Source: Lucifuga dentata (taxonomy: Eukaryota > Chordata > Actinopteri > Ophidiiformes > Bythitidae). From it: DNA of 64,000 bases. Both the position numbers and the translations under genes were made by a program. A model generated the notes under the pieces. The model was not told where the DNA came from. It worked only from the letters and a program-made list of their open reading frames with translations, and did not search any database. Positions 50,401 through 62,200 of the stretch are shown here, piece after piece. Location of the stretch: contig VXCM01000052.1 in NCBI GenBank assembly GCA_014773175.1, positions 372,001-436,000 on the forward strand, given 5' to 3'. Numbering within the stretch: the first letter of the stretch is position 1; every line of letters starts with the position of its first letter.

Positions 50401-53400
50401 AGCATTGTGATGTGTCTTCCACCACTACCACACACACACACACACCCACGCACACACACACAGAAACAACTGTCACTGGGCCTGGAAAAGACCCAAGAGT
50501 AGCAGGTACTGACAGCACAGAGCGTGGGAGGTTGTTTGATATATGCAGCTGGATACACCATTGTGCGTTAATGAGGTCCTCTCCAAGTCAAGTTATAGAA
50601 TTGTCATTTGTGGATATCAACAGTTTCACTTTAATCCTGTGATTATTTGAATTTGAATCCTGTCAAAATAGTGACCCTTGGGACGATGTTTTAACTACTC
50701 ACCCCTGTTATTTCTCACAGTATGACAGGAAAGAGTTGAAGTTCACCAGCTTGACATTTAATGATTCAGGGATGTTCCAATGCATAGCAGAAAACCACCA
50801 TGGAGTCATCATGGCCAATGCAGAGCTGCGTGTGTATGGTGAGTCAAAGATAGATGACAGCTGCACCACAACTGGCTGAATCAGAAATTTTAAGGTGTCT
50901 TTCTTTGCCAACTAATTAGAACTCATTTGTTCTATTATTAAAAGTAAAGGAATAATGTTAAAATGTCACTCACTGGTCACTCACATAATACAATATGTTT
51001 TCAAAAAAAACCCAAAAATAACTGGTCACTCACATAATACAATATGTTTTTTTTTTTTATTAAAAAGTGTCATAAACTTATGCATTCATAACATATTCTG
51101 ATAAATTTATGAGTATAATCCATATCTCTTCTCAGCCTGTGCTCCCACATTTGAACACAATCCAGTGAGGCGGGTGTTGGCGGCTAAAAATGGCCGGGTG
51201 GTGATCGAGTGCCGTCCCAAAGCAGCCCCAAAGCCTGAGATCTCCTGGAGCAAAGGCACTGAGCTACTTTCCAACTCTACCAGGTAGGCTGTTCTCTCCA
51301 TATGACAGCACTGTTTCTTTTGGTCAATCTGGAAATATTTTGTGGATATTTATTTATCCAGAAAGGTTGGGTCAAGGGAGAGCTCTGCCAAGATGATTAT
51401 ATTTTCAGTCCTGTTTGTCTGTTTGCTTATTAGAAGGATTTTTCAATTTCAGTGACATTTGGTGAAATTTTATGCCATGACAAATGTTAATTTTTATTTT
51501 ATTTATTTATTTTTTTTGGGTGTAGATCTGGATCCAGTTATGCACACCATGTGGCCATTTAAGCATATTGTGTTTTGGCTAATAACTCATAAATGGTGAA
51601 GCAACTATCTGTCTGTGAAGGGTCATCGCAATCATCCAGTCATCCCGGTAGTAAGGTGTCTAGATGGTTGAAGTTGAGTCACTGGACGAGAAAAAGATAG
51701 TCTTAAAACATTTCACCATTCATTCATAAGACTTTATCAGCAGTTAGCGGCATTTTTTCCAAAAGGAAGACATGCCCAAACCAATCAGTGTGATGGTTTT
51801 GCGCCATTTTGGACCGCAGAGGTGACAGATAAAAACAAACTGAGATTTTTTTCTGCATTGCTTAGTTCCACTTACCAATGAGATTTCCTGCCATTCTGAA
51901 CACTGAACAGATTTTTTCACTTCTTCTCTTATAAATTTTATCTGATATTCACACATTTTGGTATAACACATTTGTCTTTTGATATCTCATAACATCTTCC
52001 AACAAGTTATTATCAAATTATTGTTGGCGTGACTTATGTGACATAAACTCTTGTACACAATGTTTAGTTGCAACCACATTAAATGACACCTTTCACCTAC
52101 AGGTGGCAGTGGCACTGCAGCAACATTCAAATACGCAGAATTTTATGGTTATGAGTCCAGTTTGTCAATCAGTATGATTGTCAGAATTTGTATTTGATGC
52201 AGATCAATACTGCTTAAAAATTTCTGAACATTCTATTGAATAGATTTAGAAGATTGTGGAGATGCTTGCTCTTTGAATAATTTCAAATTTTACTGCGAAT
52301 ATTGTCAATGGCTGACATTAAGCTCATTCTAAAGCTTATCAGCCAGGATGTGGAAATCTCTGCCCTATGGTCCTAACTGACAAAACAAGCCTTATCTACC
52401 AGTATGGAGGTGCCAGCCCCTCCTCCAACCTTTGTAACCAAAGCCACCACAGAGGGGCCTAATCAAACGGCCAAATTACTATGCAGCATATGCCTCCTCA
52501 TACTCTCTGTGGCGGCTACCTGCTTGAGGGGGGGTGGTTAGTGGTGACAGGGCAGCTGGTGTGATTCTATTGGTCACACTTTAAATGAAACATGCAGAGG
52601 AAAATGATTCAAACATTATTGGTCTTGCCTTTAGATCAATTAATACTGCATCTTACTGAGTAGCTTCAACTTCACCTTTTGGGAACTAACAGACATTCAG
52701 AGCAATTTCACCATTTTTCATCATCCAAACTAAGCATGTAATATCATACACTGCACTTTTGACCTTAATATTTTCTGCTGAATAGGTTATTTCTCATCAT
52801 CTCAGTGTGTGATGAATTAATTCTGCTTTCTTTTCCTCAGGGTGTTTATTTGGGAGGACGGGAGCCTGGAGATCCTTAATATAACACAAGCAGATGAAGG
52901 CAGATACACCTGCTTTGCCGAGAATGACCGGGGCAAGGCCAACAGCACCGGCTCTCTGTTGGTCACTGGTAAATTCCAGCTAATGAATAATGCTTAATGA
53001 ATACGTCTGTTCCTTTTTAAGAAGCTTACCATGTTTTACTATTTTTACTAGTTGACTATTATATTTACTTTTTACTTGTTTACTATGGTTTGTGTTGATG
53101 ACTGATGTCAGCCTTGGCCAGTAATCATTTCTGTCACAATCAGTCCCACCAAACCCCCCCTGACCTCCAACTGTCTGCTGTTGCTGAGTGATGGATCTCT
53201 AAGCAGTGCGGCAACATACAGGCTGCTGATGGATTTTCATTCTTTTCCCAAAGGGGAAAAGCTAAAGGGGATTGCTCTAGATCACATGTGATGAGACAAA
53301 GACTTGGTCGTCACCAGATTCAGTGAAAAAAGAGGAGAGGGGTTGAGTTATGAATTTGTAGAACAGGTGTGAATACATAATATGGTGACATTATTGTTTT

Positions 53401-55882
53401 GGTTGTCATTTCTTTTCTTTAGACCTGAACATCAGCTGTTAAACATTAAAAATATTTGTAACAGCTAATTTAGTGGTGCTGGATGCACAGCTCTTTTCTG
53501 CCCTCTTCTGGATATATATGTATATTGAAAAATTCCATGCCAGAGTCCCTTGTTCATATTTTCCTATATTCTTGTTTTTTCTTCTATAATATATTTAGTT
53601 TGATTCAGATTTCCCGTAGCATTAACAAAGTTTGCTCCAGGAAGCAGTTGGAGCCATACTTGCTGATCTCTCTCTTATTATGATGTTTGCCAGTGTTCTT
53701 CTTATCCTCTTCTCTTTTTCCCCAGCTGCCACAAAGATCACCTTGACCCCATCAAATGCTGATATTATAGTGGGTAATAGCACTCGGATGCAGTGTGTTG
53801 CATCACATGACTCCTCTCTGGACATCACCTTCATCTGGTCCCTGGATGGTCGGATCATTGACCTACACAAGGACAGCCAACATTATGAACGCAGCTCTGT
53901 GAGTTTATGATTTAAAGAGGAATAAAAATGATTGAAGTTTTGCTTGATAGCTTTGACCTTATCACAAAAGATCAGGATGCAGGTTCTGATTTGAGCCTGG
54001 ACTTCATGCATGTCAGATTATATTTGAGATCAGGATATCTATTATATTTTCATTGGAACCTGAAATGGAAAAGTACAGGTTGTTTCACATGAATATTACT
54101 CTAAAAGCCATTTAGAATTCCTTCCTAAGTATCCAATTTAACGGTGCTAGTGCACTGTATATCAATTTAATAGAAATTTCCACTCATATTCATTATCAGT
54201 GACATGACCTACTGTCTCCCACAGCAGTTCTAACCATAAGCATGGTTAGCATATCTCAATTGTCACTCTGCCCACTCACCAAACACTATATTATGACTGA
54301 TTGATTACCCCATTTTTGTGCACAATAAACATTTTTCCCCTCATAAAAAATGGTACGTTCCATTTAGTAGTGTTTGTGTGGTATAATGTAGCCCGTGTGA
54401 CTCCAAAGCACTGAGTACAGCCATGTTTCATTGGTTTTCATGAGCGTTTTACCTTTTTTAAGTTTTCTGTAGTAACTACAGAAAATTTAAAACCTTTCCG
54501 AATCATTAAAACAACTGTGTTTCGAAATGTTTTGAAATATTATTGGTAAAGTTGATGCGCAGGCCGCAGGCAGATGCCTTTACTGCTGCAATTACAGTAT
54601 AAATGTGTTGAACAGAAAATCAGAATTAAACAAGTATGATCATTGCAGATGAGCCTCAACAATCGCTGGAATTACAACCAAGGATGGGTTTACTATGATA
54701 ATTTATAATAAAACTATATGCGGACCTACATATAGTAACACATTTTTTAAATCTGTATTTCACTGTGCAGAATATTTCATTGTTTTCAGCCCAAAAGTGT
54801 TGAACTTGTTTGAAACAGATTGACCTTGTGGGTTAAATTACCAACTCTCAATAAGTGTTTTGTTTGGAAGAAATATTGTGTTGAGGTTGACATCTAAATA
54901 AAACATGAGGTGATAGGCCTTTGGCTAGAGTACAAATCCATCTTACCTAATTGGATGCTTAGAGCTGATATCTCAATATCTCTGACCTCACTGCACCACG
55001 AGAGATTGAATAATATTTTCCTTTTTTATAATTTATATCAGTTTCAAGTTGAGGCACGAAAATTTCAGAAATGATGACAGTGCTTTGACAGACAGAGCAG
55101 GAAAGCTTTAAGATATGATGTATGGTATTTTATTAACCCCTTAATAAACCGCTGTCTGTTGTGTTGCTTTGTCTAGAATGGGAGCTCAAATGGTGAGCTG
55201 CTGATCAAGAACGCACAGCTGAAGCATGGTGGCCGCTACACCTGCACCGCACAGACACCCGTTGACAATGTGACCGCCTCGGCAAACCTGGTTGTCAGGG
55301 GTGAGTCATGAGCGGTGTGTGCACATAGTTATACATGTACATACTGTCATTGATACAAACATGCACATATTTTTGAATGCACGTGGATGCATGCATGACT
55401 CAACATGTCTACATGCATACTTGTTCATACAAACATGCACACATCTGGCACAACAATGCTGTTGCATGAGAGAATTTAGTGCCTATGCTACTTTACATCT
55501 ACTTTACATCTGCAAAAAGGAAGTGATGATGGATATTTAAATCAATATTTTGTGGCTTATTGGTCTGCCATGCATAGCATTTAACCATGAAGCCCCAGTT
55601 TGGTTCTGAGAAACCTTTGTATCATTATCCTCATCTCTGTCTCCTGCTTCCTGTCTACCTTTTCTGTGAACTGACTAAAAGAGGTTTAAACACCTTAAAA
55701 ACTATATATACATAATTTAAGGTTTCTAAATTTTATTTTTATTATTAACTAGGAGTCTCACCACAAGCCTTTAAAGAGTTCCTTAGTCATCAGGTACAAA
55801 TTCTTAAATTATCCTTTATACTATACTCTTACTTTTATTGCTAGACCATGACCATACAGTTTGAAAGTGCAAGTCTAAGCTT

Positions 55883-55937
<55 letters not shown>

Positions 55938-56174
55938 GACAGAGAGAGAGAGTGAGAGCACAAATATACATTCTCCACTGAGTATTTTAAGAGAAGTAAA
56001 TCTCTCCAGAATAACCAGACCGTGGCTTTTTTGCTGGATAATCTGTCAGCCCCTGAAGCTTCATGCGAAACAAGTGAGATAGAAAGTGCTGGAAAAAGCT
56101 ATGGAAGAAAATGCCCTGTGTCTTCATGCTACTGCAGGCAGAGTGCAAGACACACAGACACACACTCACACACA

Positions 56175-56223
<49 letters not shown>

Positions 56224-59200
56224 CACTGACAGATACACTAATAGACATGATTAAATGGTACAAGTTGTGCTGCAGTGCCATTGAGAAGTGTTTTTAGTAG
56301 AGTGTATTTACTTCACGCTTCTTCTTGATAACTGAACAAAGTATCACTTTTCCCTAATGAGAGCTGGTGGAGTCACTGCATCTATGTATAACGTCTACAG
56401 TTGTATCATGCCATATGTTGGAGTAATAAAGCTTGTCTAACATCATAGATCAATGGAGTGTTGCTGACTTCAGTGCTTGTTCATCCAACTACATGTGCAG
56501 ATGTCAACAAGCACAAACCAAACACAGCTACACTTTTGCAATTCACCGTCTGACATATATACTGTACTTCACCCTTCACTTCCTGATGAGTGAGAGGTTG
56601 CCTTACAGCCCTCCCTTCAGGTCTGAAACAGGTCTAGTGTTGGCAGACAAAGGCTCTCTTCAGATAGGAACCCAAGAACTCCAGCAGTGATCTGGTTGCC
56701 AGTGATCCCTATTGTGCCCTGGCTGAGTTACCGCTGCTGCTGCTTTCAGAGGAGGTGTTGACAGATGGCCAGGTGAATGTACTCCGGCTGACTGTGAGGT
56801 TTCTCAGAATGGAACCAAAACACAGGCCCTGGGCTGCTCCTAATGGAGTGCTTAATGCCAGCAGTCAGGGGCACAGCAAGGCAGAGATGAAAGACAGCCA
56901 TTTATCAGGGCAGATGAGGAAGCAAATCTGCTACACAAGATTGTCCAAGCTAAAAACACAGCTCCACACCTATAGCTTGTTATTAGTAGAGATTTCAGAT
57001 AGGGAGATGGGCTGTTTGCATATGTGGAGTGTAAGTGTTATTGTCGTGTAATATTACAGACTGGTATAAAACAGTGCTGAAATGTGTCAATTTGGAAAAT
57101 GTTCATAAAGTTTATTGGACATGATTGTAGCTGAGACTTGCCACATTAAACACACACACTGTCAGTGTTGTGTCCATATATAGATCGTAGATTGTAGATC
57201 CATACATCTCATCGTAAATTATCTGTAGATGTCTCACTTCATTTCTTCTGAGTCACTATGGAGAAGGGAAGCTTAATGATTGTCCAGCTTTGTGTGTCTA
57301 ATCACCTTAGTTTTCCAGCTTCATATCATGACATGAAAAAAGTAAATCCTGGCTGATTTCTGAGGCTGTGGGTTGGAAGGCTAACCCTGACCCAGTCTGG
57401 GTTTTCTATTAGGCTGTCTTTATATTTAAAAAGAAGAATCAAGAGACCAGGAGGACCAAGAGAAACACTGGATCCAAAGATTTTGCCTAAAGCTTAGTTA
57501 ATATTAATGGGTTTTATGCCTTAATCCATCAGTCTTTGCTGATTGATGCGTTACTTTTTGATATGCATCAAACGGTGGTCTAGAGTTGGAAATTGGTGTT
57601 AAAATAAAAAGTTGTTTAAGGGCTGAGGATTCTTACCAAGGCTTTTCCCATGAGCTTGAACGAAAACAAATGTCTTTCCTTGTACTTTATCAGCAGTATT
57701 AGTTGCTGGCTGAATAGATGTGTGAGCTTTATGGACAAAATGATCTTCCTCAATGACAAACTCACAGGCACTCGTGGGAATTTGAACTTGAACTTGTCCT
57801 TTAGGTTAAGGTACAGTTTTACTAACCTACAGGCAGAAAGCCATTGTTATGTTCTTTGTTCATCAATACTCTTAACTCCTCTCATGTTCCTCCTTTCCTC
57901 TCTTTAGGTCCCCCTGGTCCTCCAGGTGGGGTGCGAATGATAGAGAAAACTGACAAGACTGTAACGTTGCAGTGGAGCCGTGGTGCAGACAACCACATCC
58001 CCATCTCCAAATATACCATCCAGTACAGGGATGCCTTCTCAAAAGATATTTGGAAGAATGCCACTACATGTGAGAATTCCATTCAAATACTTGTTCAAAT
58101 AAACATGTCTACCTTAATACTAAGCTGGCAGTGGTGTTGATGATTTGGGTCATACTGCATAGAGATACTGTAGGCCTACATGGTAGTTGATGTTTTTTAA
58201 AAAATGGCTAAATTATAATTAGGTCAAGCCACAAAGATTAAAATATAGGTGTGGATTCCAAAAATGGTGATTCTTTGTTGTATTAAGGATATTTTTGTGA
58301 AATTATGGGACAGCAAAACTTGTACTGTATAATGTTTTGACATACTGTACTATTGCCCTGAAATTTTGGCATTGGAAAATGAAAAGTGTGCATTTCTCTG
58401 CAGCTCCTGCAGATGTAGAGGGGAATGCAGAGATGGCCACAGTGGAGGATTTGTTCCCCTGGACAGAGTATGAGTTCAGGGTCATTGCTACAAACATTCT
58501 GGGCACAGGAGAGCCAAGCAGCCCATCACCTAAAGTCAGCACCCAGGAAGCAAGTAAGATCATGGTTTGGCTTTGGGCTAACATGATGCATAAAAGCTGT
58601 ACTGTGTTTTGAGGAGGACTGAGTGGTCATGGAAATGTGGCACTATACAGTCCAGTTTTCCGTTCTAATATTTATTAATCATCATACTGTTGTGGCGTGG
58701 TTTGCTTATGTATCACTGTAGAATTGAGTCAGCAGAAATCACAAAGTCCTGTACTCCCTGCAGCAGAAGCACACCGCCAATCTCACCGCATAAACATCTA
58801 CAAATGACCACTTTGCTGAAATTGCATACTGAAATTCAATTATAAAATGGAAATCACAGGCCTACAGCAACTCCTCTTAAAATAACAATCTTCATTTTAG
58901 AGTGACAAACTAGACTTGAGGCCAAAGAAGACAACTCCTCCCTTTCTGTCTCCCTCAGTAACAAGGCTTCTGCATGAACATTAAGGTGTTGCACTTGGCA
59001 CAGCTGAAGACATTGATATTCTATTTGCAGAGGACGGATGTTTCAGTAATGCTGCCAGGGATAGGTTACGGCCTGTGTTGGTTGGCGTTGTTTGCGTGGA
59101 CTCTTAACATGTGGTCTTAGAGTCTTTCTGTTGCTGTCTCATTGTAGTTCCTGTGGTGGCGCCCTCCGACGTCGGCGGGGGTGGAGGGACTAGCAGGGAA

Positions 59201-62200
59201 CTGACAATTACTTGGACAGTAAGTCTGGGGCACTTTCCGCTTCTTTTAATCTGTCAATAGGAAAAATGTCACGAGTTCAGCAAACTAGACACTCTTCATA
59301 TAAAAGTACATAGAAAAGAGACATTCTGTTGAGAGGCTGTTACACCTCAAACCAGTGTAGTAAGACAATGTCTGAGACAACCATAACAGAAGGGCACTCA
59401 TTAGAGCACATACGGTCATATTCAAATAAATGATCTCCTTAACCATTACAAATGTCAAAGTGTTTGTATGCTGAATCAGTATCATCTTAGCTTCTGCATG
59501 ATTCTAGCCCTATTTATTACTGTACAGCAATTCCATTCATGTACCCCCTGTCCAATCATGTATTAGTCTGGCAGATCCAGATTAGCAAATTAGATTTAAA
59601 TCATTAAAAAAAAAAAAAAAAAAGGAATCTGCCTCTGGATCCTGATCTGCACCAAAATTAAGTGGTTATTCCCTGGGCCATTGCCCTTCCAAGTTTTGTC
59701 AAAATTGATTCAAAACTTTTTGAGTAATCCTGCTTTAAAAAACAAAAAACAAAAAACAAAAAAAAAAAAATACAGATGTGGTTGAAAATATTGATGGAGG
59801 TAACAAGAGGTGAACAATAAATATCTTTCAAGCAATATGTTTTTAAACTTTGTGGGTAGTAGTTAATTTAACAAGACAACCCCTATCCCCCAAACAGTAA
59901 GCCCCCGTTTCCCTTCTGCAGGCTTTAATAGAGTAGCTCTCATGTGTAAATTGCCTTTCCTTGGCTGAGGCATAACAGTTCGATTCCTGAGCAGCTGGTG
60001 GATGAGGCAGAGTGTTCAGAGGTTAGCCATTCCAGGCATGTCTCACTGGACATACGGTGTGATGATAAAGTTGGAGGACCAATGAGAGAAATGCGGCATG
60101 TGGACAGATAAAGCTAAGCCACTGAAGTGTCACCATTTTTTGAATGACACTTACAGAATGCAGTCATCCTAGAATGCACTCTACAGTTTGTAAATACCAT
60201 CTGATTGGTGGAGTTGACAGTTGTTGGGTCTTGTTGCCCTTAATCATAATATTGTAAATCACATACATGGTGCTAACGTGATTTAATTAACACTAAGGTC
60301 ACCAGTTCCTGGGAGGAGCTTTGGATAAAGACATTTGAACCTTGGCTTATGTATAGTAATTCTTTGATCTTTTGTGTTGTCACTAGCCTGTGCAGCCACA
60401 GTACCACTATGGGAGTAATTTTGGTTACATCGTGGCCTTCAAACCTAATGATGGAATGGAGTGGAGGAAGGTGACAGTCGCAGACCCCCAGGCCAGGCGC
60501 TACGTCCACAAGGATTCGTCCATCTCTCCGTCAACAAAATTCCAAGTCAAAGTCAAACCATTCAACAGCAAAGGAGAAGGACCCTATAGCCCAACGGTCA
60601 TCATTTACTCAGCACAAGATGGTAAGCACTGAAGAAATTTGCAGCTTTCAAAGTGAGGGAAAAAGCGCTAAACTGATCTCATATTGATGTCACAGATCAA
60701 TCTGTTTGCTCGTGTGTTTGCTCAGCATCACGAAGAAGGAGGAGGAGGAGGAATTCCTCAGTATGCCAACACTCTGCTATTACAATCTGTCAGTGTCACT
60801 TACTTACCAACTTACCAAGGTTTTCTATGGAGTAGGATCCATTTAATAGGACTTCTCATGTATAGATGTGAGGAATTTTAATACCCTTTGAAAATTAACC
60901 CATCTTCCCCTTTTCCTTACTCTCCTGCTCCATTCTTGCCTTCAGCAGGGGGATTATCATGATCTATGTAGTAGCATGAACCAGAAAGCTGATAATTCTC
61001 CCAAGGATGCAAAGCATTTAGCCTAGTTATTAACTTCCACTGACAGACAGTTGAGATAACTACTGGCAACTCAGACATGACGCGTTACAGAGATGCCCTG
61101 TTACCTTGGTAGAACACTTGGGAACCCTGGGTGTTTGTATGTCTTTGTGTCTCTCTGTTTCCAGGTGGGTGTGTGTGTTTGCATGTGTGTAAGAATTTGC
61201 CTTTGTGTGAATGCTAGCAGTGACTGTGTGCATTTATCTCCGTGTTCAGCATAATGACAGTATGCGATGGCTTGTTGGTCTAGTTTCCAGTGTGACGATT
61301 TACCATTCAAGGACATGCATGGATACTGTATACTCAAGTGTTACTGGCCCATAAGTCATGGAAATGTGTCCACTGGCCTAGAAAGGAATGTGGGCAGAGA
61401 GACATTTCTGTCAATTTACTTCTTCTTTATAGTGATAGATTCATATTACCAGTGAATCACTCAGTGATGCTTAGGCATCACTGAGTGAAATGTGCATTAG
61501 TAAGGCCAATTTGCTCATATTGAGAAGCATAAGATGGTTGATAGCCAGGGTAATGGCTCCATCAAGGTGCATGGTGTACGTACATGTATTATATATTTAT
61601 AGACGTAAAATATGATATTTTAGACTTTTGCATACATGAGATCAAAATTATAGTTGTCCTTGAAGGAAGATTGTTCTTGTGCTGTAACCTGTTTACCATG
61701 CTCAACCCTGTGCCTCTCTTCAGCTCCATCTGAAGCTCCTGTGAGTGTAGACGGCAGAGCTCTGTCTGCCACAGAAGCCATTGTGTGGTGGCTGCCCATC
61801 TCTCAGAATAATGTAGATGGATACCAGGTCAGTCATTTTACATTTTATGGAGGTATGACTCCTTTTTGGGGCAAGAATGCCCTTATATGCAATACAATGG
61901 CACATAAACACAAGTTTCTTTCAATAATAACATGTGTCTTTATATAGTAACTGCTTTTTTTATCTATTCAGTTTTACTTTGATGTTGACTTTTTGCATGC
62001 CCCTATGACATAAACTGCTTTTTTAACAGTTAAACAAGGTTGTTGCTCTTGATATTGTTTCCAGTGTCTCCATTTCTGAGGTAATATTTCACCCATCTGA
62101 TAAACCAGGCAGCTTTTTTAGGGTCCCTAGCTAACGCCCCTGTGTCTCTGGTGTCCTTTTGCATCCCAGATAAAATACTGGAGGTCTCAGGAGGACAATG

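Larger units (their letters stand above)
55301..57907 (+). other. cntn1: cntn1 intron 15
   Basis: A 2.6-kb intron between the Ig and fibronectin blocks. It contains (TG)n at 55882-55937 and (GA)n at 56178-56219. Nothing gene-like is supported. Confidence 0.7.

Noticed and set aside
59970..60000. tRNA-like T-loop GTTCGATTCC
   Set aside because: No matching A box, anticodon arm or acceptor pairing within 75 bases upstream.
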